From the NCBI GenBank assembly GCA_034336665.1, contig CM067589.1, positions 4,493,290 through 4,557,289 of the forward strand: 64,000 nucleotides of DNA. The letters are read 5' to 3'. The notes beneath the pieces were generated by a model. The model did not search any database. It was not told where the DNA came from and was given only the letters and a program-made list of their open reading frames with translations. Shown one piece after another: positions 34,389 to 45,180 of the stretch (the stretch's first letter is position 1; the number at the start of each line of letters is the position of its first letter). The stretch is from Luscinia megarhynchos. Lineage: Eukaryota; Chordata; Aves; Passeriformes; Turdidae. The translations under genes were made by a program, and so were the position numbers.

Positions 34389-34427
<39 letters not shown>
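34389..34427 (+). repeat. (CAG)13 trinucleotide repeat
   Basis: Thirteen pure CAG units. It lies within overlapping open frames that would read poly-Gln or poly-Ser (plus) or poly-Leu, poly-Ala or poly-Cys (minus). Several frames are open together, so this is not evidence of coding. Confidence 0.97.
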
Positions 34428-34428
<1 letters not shown>

Positions 34429-35121
34429 GCCATTCCTGCATTCTGGCAGCTCTGCCATCCCTGTGCCCAGCTGACACTGCTGCTGCCCACACTGCAGGGC
34501 TGGGCACAGAGAGCCAGCTCTGTCTGCCTGGGCTCTGCCATGAGCAGGCAGGACGTGGCTGGGGTGATTCAGGGTGGGGTCCCCCACTGCCCAGTGTGGA
34601 GTGGAACTCACCTTGGGGTCCCCAGTGGGGCAGAGCTCACCCTGGGGTCCCCATGGACGAGCCCAGTGAGGCTCAGCAGGAGCCCACCATGGCAGCACAG
34701 CTGGCTGGGCATGAAGAGCTCACATGTGCCTGCAGAACCATTCTTGCCTCAAACTGCTCGTGATGGTGGCCAGACACAGCACACCTTCCCTCTCCATTCC
34801 CATCTTGGGAAGTGGGGATGCTCTTCTCACCATGCAGCCCCAGGCTGGGAGGTTGCTGAGGTGGAGCTGGTCAGCAGTGTCCTGGCCTGGGGATGCCTGA
34901 CCTTCTCCCCAGTGTCAGCCCTGGGGGTGCCTCAGCATGTAAGAGAGAGGGACAAACAGAGCAAGCACAAGGGCAAGGGGAAGCCTTTGGGAGGGGAAGC
35001 TGGGGCCATCATCTCTGTGAGCACCTGGAGAGCAGTGGTGGGCTTGGGGCTGGGGGGTTCATTGCAGGTCTCCAGCTCTTCTTCAGCTGCTGACAGCTCC
35101 TGGGTGTTCCCAGGGAAAAGC
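34428..35121. other. Intergenic, open frame without support
   Basis: Covered by a 282-codon plus-strand open frame (34291-35139) that runs through the CAG repeat. No domain, signal or conserved motif is visible; not called as a gene. Confidence 0.4.
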
Positions 35122-35330
35122 AGAATCACAGAGTCATAGCCTCACAGAATTATTTGAGTTGGAAGGGACCTTTAAGCTCATCTTCCAAACCCCTGCCATG
35201 GGGCACATTCCAGTGTGCCATGGGCAGGGACACCTTCCAGTAGAAAAAATCCAGATTTCTCCAAGCCCCATCCAACCTGGCCTTGAACAGATCCAGGAAT
35301 GGGGCAGCCACAACTTTTCTGGGCTTAGTT
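35122..35330 (-). mobile_element. CR1 LINE 3'-end fragment
   Basis: agaatcacagagtcatagcc, ttgagttggaagggaccttt, then caacctggccttgaacagat. A diverged CR1 terminus in reverse orientation. Confidence 0.78.
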
Positions 35331-38300
35331 TTGGACTGCTGGTTAAGGCCTGCCTGTACTGGGTGAGAAGAACTCAGCAAAGTGAGGGAGATGGGATTTC
35401 ACAAGCTGCCCAGAGCACTGGAACACCTCTGCAGTGTTCCCACTGCCTGTCCCTGCTGTGCTCCTGCTGCCAGTGTCCTGTACAGCCACACCTCCCCTCC
35501 TCTCATCATTACACTGCCCACAGCTATCCAAGTGCTCTCCCACAGATAGCACAGTTCTATCAGCTTCTTTGTTGGAGGTTTTGAGGCTGAAGGAGGAGAT
35601 CCCAGTTGCCCAATGGTAGATGTGAGGAAAGACTTGAGCACAACTCTCCTGGCCCTGCTGCTCTGACCACTGGTCCCCACTGATGTCTTCTCCTCTCACC
35701 ACTGAGGTGCTGAGTGTACCTGCAGCCCTGACTGGGATGTTTTGCCCAGTTGCAGGCTGGGGAGAGCAGCACTGCAGCTCCTCCCAGGGAGATCAAGGAG
35801 CGGCAGTGCCTCGGGGCACTCGGTAAATGAATAAAAAAAACAGAGTCAGAACTGATTAGGGAGCTCAGGTTTTGGCTCGGACTCTCTAGAGCCTCCAAGG
35901 CATTGCAGAGGCTCAGAACCTCATTACTTCTATAAAGTGAATTCAGTAATTAGCTCAGGTCAAAAGTTTACAGCTTGGAGGCTGCTGCTAGGGAATCGTT
36001 CCTCCTGGACATTAGAAACCAAACTGCAGAAAGCAGGAGTTGGCGTCAAGGCAAAACACTTAATCAAGGTCTTTTGGATGGGATTGTCTTGCTGGATAGG
36101 CTGACTGGCAGTGATGTGCCCTCAGAAGGAGAGACACTGCCCTGGAGAAGCAGACAGGACATTGCCAGGATCCTTGTGAAGCTGGAATTGCCTTCCTGGG
36201 TGTGTCCGGGGTTAGCTGAGCCAAAATCCTGCCATGGCCAGAACGAGGTTTTTCAAGCAGGTTGCAGAAAGCTGCTGCAGACTCAGTCCTGCCCTGTTCC
36301 TCCACAAAGCCCAGCTGAAAAGCAGCTGAGACCTAAAGCAGGAACTCATCCCAGTGGGACCGGGCTGGCATAATTTTAAGTAGCCAATCATTGCTTAAAT
36401 GTTTCTATGTTCCTGATTTCAAATATAGCCCAAAGCAGCAATTCCACATCCTTGATTCATCCCACATACAAAAGCCTTCCAGTGATGGACAATTTTTTAT
36501 TTTCCAATTTCATGTAATGTCCCCCACTAATATGTTATGAGACAGGAAAGCCCAGCACCATTTGCTGGTCAATGATTTTGGTTCTGTTTTAAATGATTCA
36601 CCTGACTCTCAGACAATTCATTTTCACTGTAATGATCAGACCTCTGGGTCTCATCCCAGTCTTTGTGGCTTCTGCACCTCTGCTACATCCCATGGGAGGC
36701 CAAGCCCAAATTGCCAGCAACCAGAGCCGGGCTCTGGCATGGAACTGGGGGATTTTCCATCCCAGCCTTTGCCAGGACTCCCACATCCTGTCCACCTGGA
36801 GAGCAGGAGCCAGGGACTGCCACAGTGCCCAGCAGGACACCCTGCCTGCTCTCCCCTCTTCCTGACTGTGCCCGAGAGAAAGTGGGACGGGGAGGAGGGG
36901 AGGGAGGGGCTGAAGGATTAAACAAGACAGACCAGAAAGCTTTGCATTTTTCCCCTAATACTCAGCTATTTAATGACTAGTTTGATGATAAGCATGAAAT
37001 TAAATAGACAAAGAAAATTCTCTCATGTCTAAGAAGTCAGCAGATAATTAGGCTTTGATGGGGACATTCTGAGGCAGTTTCTACTTATTTTCTGAGGCTG
37101 ATTTAATGCAGGGGCTGTCTCAGTTGTCCCTGCAGTCAAGCTCTGCAGATCTCTTCTGGCCAGAGCTCTGAGATGCTCATGCTGGCTGATTCCTCCTTAC
37201 CCAGGAGGTGCTGATCCCCTGCAAGAGCCTTCCTCAACAGGAAGGAGTTTTCTGCCCCTTTCAGTTTCCATTTCCCATGTCCATCCTCTTTTAAACTCCG
37301 TAGAGCTCACTTCATCCAGAGCAATAGTAACAAGGAATTTGGAATTCAGAATTTTGGAATTCTCTCCCTGTGAGGGTAAAAGCAGCAGCAGTGTGAGGAC
37401 CAGTCCTTCAGCAACTTTAAACCCAAATTCATTCTTTTTGTACCTATTCACAGATGAAAGTCCTTCTTTTCAAGTCTAAACGTTTTGAAATCCAGAAAAT
37501 AATCAGCTCAAAGTTTCAGACCCAAACCCACCAGCTCTGAAGGCTTGAGTACCTAAATAAGAAAACCACTGCACATCAGATAGTGGGAATGCACAGCACC
37601 CTGGTTCCTCCAGAGGCAGAGCTGGAATCTGAGCACCCCTAAGTATCAGGAAAAACAAAATCCCTTTTCTCCCATGTAAACACTCCCAAGGATATATTAT
37701 GCTTTATTTTCAGGAAAATGCTGGTTTGTTATGGCAACACTTCAAGCCAAAATCACAAATGCAAAGTGTGTCCAAAATAGTCACCATGAAATCAGAGGTG
37801 ACTGGGGCTGCCAGCAAAGTGAGGCTCATCAGGTGTCTGCCAGGAGCATCTCTCAAACCTTGAGGTAGGACAGGGGTGGTTAAAGGAGGGAGAGCTGGAA
37901 AACAGGGGAGAAAGGGAAGGAAGGGGAAAACATAAGAAATGCCTTTTGTGAAGCAAAAGGGAGTAGTGTGCCTTTACACATGGGATTTAAAAAACAAAGC
38001 AAAGCTGAGAGCATGAGAGAGTGAACCAGGACTGCTGCTTCTGCACTGTAAACTTTGGGGCTGGAGAAAGGAGGAGGAACCCAGCACTGACAGCCAAGGG
38101 TCATCTGAGAGTGTAGATGGAATAAGCTGTGATAAAATCACTGTCCTTAGAGCAACATCTCCCCAGGTTTGGAGAAGCAGTTCTTATCATTCCAGTTAAA
38201 ATGTTGGAACTGGATCCAGCTCAGTGTTAAATTCTTAATTCTGACTGTCCACAAGGTTTCTTTGTTTTTACAGGTTAGAGATTAGCATGTATATTAATTA

Positions 38301-38367
38301 AACCATATTTCTATTTTGACTGAAATACAACAATCACAATGACATTAATAACAATCATAGGAACAAA
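35331..38367. other. Intergenic, no gene recognised
   Basis: No exon or clear dispersed repeat. Contains a purine-rich quadruplex motif near 36.9 kb and AG-rich sequence at 37.88-37.95 kb. Confidence 0.5.
36884..36909 (+). other. G-quadruplex motif
   Basis: G-runs GGG, GGGG, GGGG, GGG and GGGG separated by one to four bases on the plus strand. Confidence 0.5.
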
Positions 38368-38417
38368 TTGTTGTTATTATTGTTATTGTTATTCTTATTG
38401 TTATTATTGTTATTATA
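38368..38417. repeat. TTATTG-type microsatellite
   Basis: Imperfect ttattg/ttgttattat units over about 50 bases. Confidence 0.85.
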
Positions 38418-41400
38418 CCTCTCTTCAGGCCTAAAGTGAAGCCTCTACTTTGTTGCCATATGCAATCCCATACAGTAAAAGGCTTTAATGGAGCCATAAA
38501 CCTAATCTTAAAGGTTTAACTCTGATACTGAGTCAGACCCTGAGCTTCTTGTTCAGTCTTGAGTGCAGCAAAGCTCTCCCTGAGCTCTCTGCAGCGTTGT
38601 CAAATCCTTTAGGATCTTTCTCATAAGCATTTTCCTTTTCTCTCCTTCTCCCTGCTGGACATAAAGCACTGCCCTGATGTGCTTACCATCCACCAAGTTA
38701 AATTTAAATGACAAATCTGATAGACCCCACTGAAAAATCAAACTGACACTGCATGATTTCTGCTTTGATCACAATATATGATGGGTAAAATTCCAAATCT
38801 TTGAAAACCTGTCCTGCAAAGGAAAGAAAACCCTCTTAAAACCATTTCCTACTAAGCTCTGATCTCAAATACATTTTGCTGTTTATTTTTGAAGGGAGAA
38901 GACCAGCAAACTTGACAGTGCCCACAAGGAATGTCCAGCTGCCAGCAAGCTGCTCAGGGCTCTGGGGCTGCTGGAGGAGTGATGGAGAGGAGGGAGTGTC
39001 CAGTCCTGGAATGCTGCTCTCCCTGCACGGGCAGAGCTGGGCTGGACAGCCAGAGCCCCCCGGAGAGGCAGCATGGCCTGCAGCTATCCAGCCACTCAGA
39101 GCTCAAACATCCCGTGGAAAGGTTAGCTTTTAATGGATGGTAAATGTTTGGGGAGACCTTTGACCAGGGCTAAGACTGCAGCTGACCGGGCAGGAGTGGG
39201 GAGTCAATGACCTGCATTAGGCTGGGCTGCTCACTTTAGTGAACAATAAGTGTCAAACCTCCTGCTGAACCCCCCTCCCCGGGCCCTCCTGCCCCTCAGG
39301 TGCTCCCTGAACAGGTATTGGTGGGGTGAGACCTGTCTTTGGGTCCCTTTTTGCTCTGTACAACCATCAAACCAGCCCAGAGCACCATGCTGAGTTGGAG
39401 AAGGTGCAGGAATACCTTCAGATGCCTCCAAAAATTCCTTTTAACTGATTTTTCAAGCATCCAAATTTGTTTCAGCCCTGGACATTGTCAGTAGCTTCAT
39501 CTGCTCTGGCAAAGATAAAGCAGTGAGTGTGGAGGACTTGGATCCTGACTTGGTAATTCTGAGGAAGGCATGAATGGAGACATTTTGCTTCCTGTGTCCT
39601 TAGCATACATCACTGGGCTCAAATTCCTCTGAGAATCTCACACTTTAGGGTGTTCAGCATTCCCTGAAAATAGTCACAGTATTCCCTGCAGATATTCCAA
39701 AATATGCAGAAAATGCAAAGCATTTTTTGGTCAATGGAAACTCCTGGAACCCCTAGGTAAGATAGCCCTCTTTTGGTCCTCTCTTCACTGCTTTTCCATG
39801 TCAGACATTCCAATTTTTTCCTCTTTAAAAATTTAAACTCTTTCAAGAGACTTCCAGCTTGGCAAAATAATTCTGATCATCTGGGGCAAAGCTATTGATG
39901 CAAGATGAGTGTCCCTGTCCCCTGACCCTCCCTGCTGAGCACTGTCCACAGGGCAAGGAGGGCTCCAGTTGTGATCCTGTGGCTGTGAGCACTGACAGCA
40001 CAGCAGCTTCCATGGCTTTCTGCCCAGTGTCTTCCATGAGGAATTTCAGAGGAAAATATTTCACAGAAAAGGGGAGTTGTGGATGGCTCATTAGAAATGA
40101 GTGGGAAAGAAGGCACCACATTACATGATGATGTAGCATGGAGGAAATGTGATTAAAATGAATATGAAACAGAAGAAACAAGGCTTCAGGCCTTGGGCCA
40201 GTTCCTCAAGAGCCCCTTGAAGCAAATCCTGGATTTGTCCTCTCTCTGTGGTTACAGATCATTGTGTGGGTTCATGATCCTATTGCCAGTTTTCCATGAT
40301 GCTGTTGCCTTGGGAATAGGAGAGAGACTCTGTGAGTCCTCTGAAGTGCCACTCTGGGAGCAAAAAGAAGAGGCTGGATTAGGGTCAGGGAATTCACCCA
40401 AAACTCCCAGCAACTACACAAGCTGTTGTTGAGTGTCTCTGGTTTGAGAAAAAGGAAAGAAAATCATCATGACTGATTTACAGAGACACCCTGATGAATG
40501 CTACCATAACCTGACATTTTGCATGGAGTGAACAGAAACAATAAACTTGTGATTTTGCTACATTTCTTATTGTCAGGTGGTATTTTCCCTTGCAGGCCCC
40601 TGGATCAACCCTGCAGGTTCTGCCAACTGAATCCTTGTGACTTTTAAAATCCCAGTCACAGAAATAATCTCAATTCTCATGGGAATTGAGGTATTTACTG
40701 TCATGGCAGTGCTAGAACCAAAGCTATGGTCAGAAGTTTACTGGAGGGGAGAAAAGAACCTGAAGGGTCACTCAGCAAGAGTCACTGCAATGAATGCACA
40801 GAACTTTGTGTTGTCTGGCTTTGTTTTCTGAGCCCAAGCCAGATCTGGCAGTAGGAGGCACATGAGATACTGGGAAGACAGAGGGTCCTGTGGAAATCTC
40901 CCATATCAGGCTGTATCACAGTCAGAGGCTCAGGAGTCAGACTCAAACAGCTCTGAAAATGCATCACCTTTTCCAGAAGGAGTGTAGGTTCACCTTCCCA
41001 TGGACTCATCATCCCAGGTGGCTTCTTCTTACTCCAGAGGTTCTCCACACAGCCTGTGCATCCACTCTGGGACAGTGCATTCCTGTCCCCAGGAGTCCAG
41101 CCACAGGCATCACAGATCTTTAGCAAGAGAATGAAAGTGGTCACCAGAATCTTCATAGCTTGAGAAACAAATCTTTCCTCCAAGTAGTCAAAAGTCATCA
41201 TGACATTCTTTGCTCCATTTCCAGCTGGGGTGGCAGCAGGTGCTGTTTGGATGTCCCTGAAATGAGTAAACCTTGCTCAGGTATGGGGAAGTGTGTACTT
41301 GCAGGATGATGTACTTGGACCTATGCTTGCAGGATGAGTCCTGGGATGGATCCCTGGTGGGACTCAGATGTCACCACACACCCACTGTCCTGACACCTCT

Positions 41401-41561
41401 GCTGCTCAGGGACCCCAGGGGCTGCATGCCATGGCCCTGGTCCAAACTAACCACAGCATGGTGAATGGATGACCAGGATAAAATATGTCCTGTCCCAGGA
41501 ATCCCCTGGGCATTGCTTCTGGACATTGCTGCTGGACACTTGACAGCTGGTTTGGGTTTTT
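38418..41561. other. Intergenic, no gene recognised
   Basis: Unique-looking sequence. A 139-codon minus-strand frame (40782-41201) contains a hydrophobic segment that resembles a signal peptide but nothing further to support a gene. Confidence 0.45.
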
Positions 41562-41905
41562 TTCAGAGAAGAGAAAGCTCCAGGGAGACCTCCAGTGCCT
41601 CCAAAGGGGCTCCAAGAGAGCTGGAGAGGGATTGGGACAGGGGTAAAGGATAAAGGGGAATGACTTCCCACTGACAGGCAGCAGGGTTAGATGGGATACT
41701 GGGAAGGAATTGTTCCCTGTGAGGGTGCTGAGGCCCTGGCACAGAGTGCCCAGAGCAGCTGTGGCTGCCCCTGGATCCCTGGCAGTGTCCCAGGCCAGGC
41801 TGGACAGGGCTGGGAGCAGCTGGGACAGTGGGAGGTGTCCCTGCCATGGCAGAGTGTTGGAGTGAGATGAGCTTTAAGGTCCCTTCCCACCCAAATCACT
41901 GTGTG
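41562..41905 (+). mobile_element. CR1 LINE 3' fragment
   Basis: aggggctccaagagagctgg, ctgtggctgcccctggatcc, then gagctttaaggtcccttccc and acccaaatcactgtgtgatg. A CR1 3' end in plus orientation, one of the best-preserved copies here. Confidence 0.88.
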
Positions 41906-42035
41906 ATGTGATATGTGCCTGTGCATGTGAGTGGCTGCACACGTGCAGGTGTGTGGTGTGCATGTGTGTAGATCTGTGTGCAGACATGTGGGTGTGTGTG
42001 TCTGTCTGTCTGTGTCTGTCTGTCTGTGTGCAGCC
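41906..42035. repeat. TG-rich / (TCTG)n microsatellite
   Basis: Interrupted tg and tctg repeats directly after the CR1 3' end. Confidence 0.85.
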
Positions 42036-42424
42036 ATGCCTGCATTTTGCACAGGCATCAATGTGCACGTTTTGGAAAATAAAAGAGGATCTTTTGTGGG
42101 AAAAGGAAGACAGGTAAAGCTGCCAGCAGAGCTCTCAGTGCTCTCAATCTGGAATTGCTCACTGTGGTGGGAGGCAGTGGGATGTGGCACAGCCCTGACC
42201 AGAGCCTGGACAGGAACAGAAGCCCAGTCTCCAAGCCTGGCACAAGCCCTAGGAGCAGCAAAGATCTGGACAGTGCATGTAGAATGATGAAACAGGAGAG
42301 CATATCTGTCTGGGAACAACTAAAGAGGCTTTTGCATCATCATTCCCAACAGTGTCAGTGGCAGTCTGGGAAAATCTGGGCAGGAAAAGCAGAAAACTCA
42401 GCTGAACCTGGAGCAGGCTGGCTG

Positions 42425-43110
42425 AGATGCAATGCTGCTGCCAAAGGCTGGTGGTGATGGAGGATATCAGCGTGAAAATGAGCTGGCAGTCGGTCACTGC
42501 AAACAAGACAAGCTGCCTGCTGGAGTCTGTGTGGAGGAGAGCAGCTGAGAGCAGGAGGAAGTTCCTGTCAGTGCTCAGTGCCCCTAGAACACTGCATTCA
42601 GTTTTGAGTTGCCAGTTCAGAAACAATGGGGAGAAACTGGAGAGGGATCAGGCAAGGCAACTGAGATGGGCAAAGCCTGGGGCACCTGATCTGCCAGGAG
42701 AGGTGGAGGGAGAGGCAGGTTTGGCACAGAGGTGGAGGGAAAGCATCATGGCTTGTGCTGGGTGAAAGGAGACTGAGAATGCCTTAGAGCAGCCTGTGAC
42801 CTTTTGAAGGGCCAATACACGAGGATGGCAGAGCCAAACTCTTGTCACTGATGCCAGACAATATAGGAAGGGCCAACAAGCACAAACTGAAGCTTAGGAG
42901 GGTGGGGTTAGGCATTAGGAAACATTCACTGTTCAGAAGGGTGGTGCAGCCTCGGGCCCACTGCCAAGAGACTCTTTATCCCCCAGTATTTACAGGTTCA
43001 CTTGTACAAAGCCCTGGTTACCCTGATCTGGTCCTGGGCTCACCCTGCTCCAGGGAAGGCTGGGCTGGAGACTTGCAAGGGTCTCTTTCCACCAGCACTG
43101 TTTTGATTCC
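42425..43110 (+). mobile_element. Old CR1-like element
   Basis: aagttcctgtcagtgctcag, gcattcagttttgagttgcc and attaggaaacattcactgtt are diverged forms of the CR1 3' coding/UTR region. The segment ends with gggtctctttccaccagcac and tgttttgattccc, a decayed CR1 terminus. Boundaries are approximate. Confidence 0.55.
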
Positions 43111-43504
43111 CATGGCTCAGTTTCTTTGAGAGTTGCTTTCCCATGGATGTGCACTCTTCTCCAAGTTCCACTCTTTCATGAAGGGGAGTAAGTTCTGTTA
43201 ACACTTTTGCAAGGCTTCCCACAACTCTCCATGCAAGATCTTCACCCTGTCACAAATTCCACCCAAGATCCTTGTTGCACAGACAGTAGTGAGGGGCCAC
43301 CAGTATCTACACTTCTCCCCACAGCAGCACCCACACATGAGACTCTGCCTGGATGCCATCAGGGAGCAGAGTCCTGTCTGCAGGAGGTGAAAGAGGGATG
43401 TTTTTCTCACAGTGGGACTCCTGTGGCTTGGGGAGGACACGGTGGGGGAAGGTCAGTGGTGGTGTGACAGTGGTGTGGGCACAGTGAGCCAGGCAAGGCC
43501 CACT

Positions 43505-43559
43505 GAAGGTCCATGACAAGGACAGGGAAGGTCCATGACAAGGACAGGAAGGTCCATGG
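43505..43559. repeat. 21/22-bp tandem repeat, about 2.5 units
   Basis: gaaggtccatgacaaggaca starts at 43505 and 43527, with a partial unit at 43548. Confidence 0.85.
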
Positions 43560-44689
43560 CACTGAATATGCAAAGTGGAAAGAAGCACAGAAGGCTGTGG
43601 TCTACATCTGGGGGCTGATGATGTGTGGAGGCAGCGACTTGAAGGTTCCATGGGTGGGAGGAGAGCACCAAAGGCTGATGGAAAGGCCCCCAGACAGGCT
43701 GAGCGAGGGCCAACAAACTCTGCTTCTCTTTGCATGCTGATGGCACATCTGACATGAAACAGGCTGGCACAAGGTTAACCAATCAGCCCTCTTTGAGCAA
43801 ACCTGAGCTGGCACAAGAAGTTTATTCCAGCTCAGCTCCCTGAGTCGGGAGGCTGGATCACTGAGAGCCCTCGAGTCAGATTTAGCTATCACTGAGCTGC
43901 AGTTGTAAATCACAACCTCCCATGTATGCCTTCCTTTCAGAAAAAACAAGCATCAAAGGATTCTCTTAGGAGCTTCCCCTCCTACTCCTTCTATCTCATT
44001 TTTCAATTTGAGGGAAATCATTGTATGGTAATTTCACCTCCCTCCTCTCAGTTTCTTCCATTCTGCTGATGCCTTTGGACACTGCTCCAGTGTCTGTGAA
44101 TATGCAAATGCCACTTTGTTTGTCTTGCCTTGGGACAATGAAGGCTTTGAAATGTAGATGTGGGAGCTTCAATATGTCTTGCTAAAAACCTATTTTCTCT
44201 TTAACTTTTATGTTTTTATACAATTCAATTGAAGGACTCTTTCACTCTCACTCCTACTAAGCCATTCACTCTCATTTAGACACGGTGGAATATATTTCAT
44301 CTGGTCACTGCTTTTGTTTGTTGAACTACATCACAAATTAGATGTTTTTAAAACATGACAACATGACAGCTGTCTGTTTTTTCCCAGAATTACACGGTGT
44401 GTGCATTACACCTAAACATAGCTGGGAGATGCACAGGGTGTACAGAGCCCTCCTGGTTTAGACATGAGGACACAGGATTGCCAAATCTCAATCAAGCCCG
44501 AGATCCTTTTAGCTCAGTGCTGTGTCCCTGGCTCTGCCCAGGTGAAATCCCTAAGGAAGGTGACAGGAGCCAGCTGATTAGAGAATGAAGAGAGGCAAAT
44601 AAGTGCCAGGGCACTTATGTAGCAGGGGCTTCTTGTGTTGTTCTTCAACCCCAGACAGCAAGAAAACACCCCAGAGCCTCTCACTTACC
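43560..44689. other. Intergenic, no gene recognised
   Basis: Unique-looking sequence, AT-rich from 43.95 to 44.36 kb. No exon seen. Confidence 0.5.
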
Positions 44690-45180
44690 CCACATAGACC
44701 CCCAGCACAGAGGAAAATAGAAAAAAGTTAAAAGCTCATGGGTTGAGATAAGAACAGATTGAAATAAAATAAATGTAGTCAATAATAATAATAATGATAA
44801 TAATAATAATAGTAATGAAAATGGGACAAAGGAATAAAACCCAAGAAAAACCAGAGATGCACAACACAATTTCTCATCCCCCACTACCCACTGCCCAGCA
44901 CCCACAGTAATCATCAGCTCCTGGGCAGCTCCCCCAGTTTATATCCTGGAAATTTCATTTTGTGGTGTGGAGTATACCCTTTGGCCAGTTCAGCTCTGCT
45001 CCTTCCCAGTTTCTTGAGCACCTGCTTGCTGGGAAAGAGGAAAGACTTGGATTTGAGGTAAGCACTGCTCAGGTGCTCAGCTAAAACATCGGGTGTGATC
45101 AACATTACTCTCACCCTAAATCCCAAACACAGCAGTAAGAGGAGAATCAAATCCATCCCAGCTGAAAGCAGGAGGACCTC
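44690..45180 (+). mobile_element. ERV-like repeat, second copy
   Basis: Colinear with the pieces at 8864-8954 and 10303-10700: gggttgagataagaacag, an AAT run (44.78-44.82 kb), tgtggtgtggagtataccct, ttggccagttcag, cccagtttcttgagc and ctaaatcccaaacacagcag. It shows the arrangement of this family uninterrupted by LTRs. No coding sequence recognised. Confidence 0.65.

Noticed and set aside
34225..35139. Poly-Gln, poly-Ser, poly-Ala, poly-Leu and poly-Cys frames
   Set aside because: Translations of one (CAG)13 tract in several frames at once; no single frame is favoured by any other evidence.
40782..41201. 139-codon frame with a signal-peptide-like segment and several cysteines
   Set aside because: No conserved cysteine pattern of a known secreted family, no splice context, and ordinary intergenic composition.
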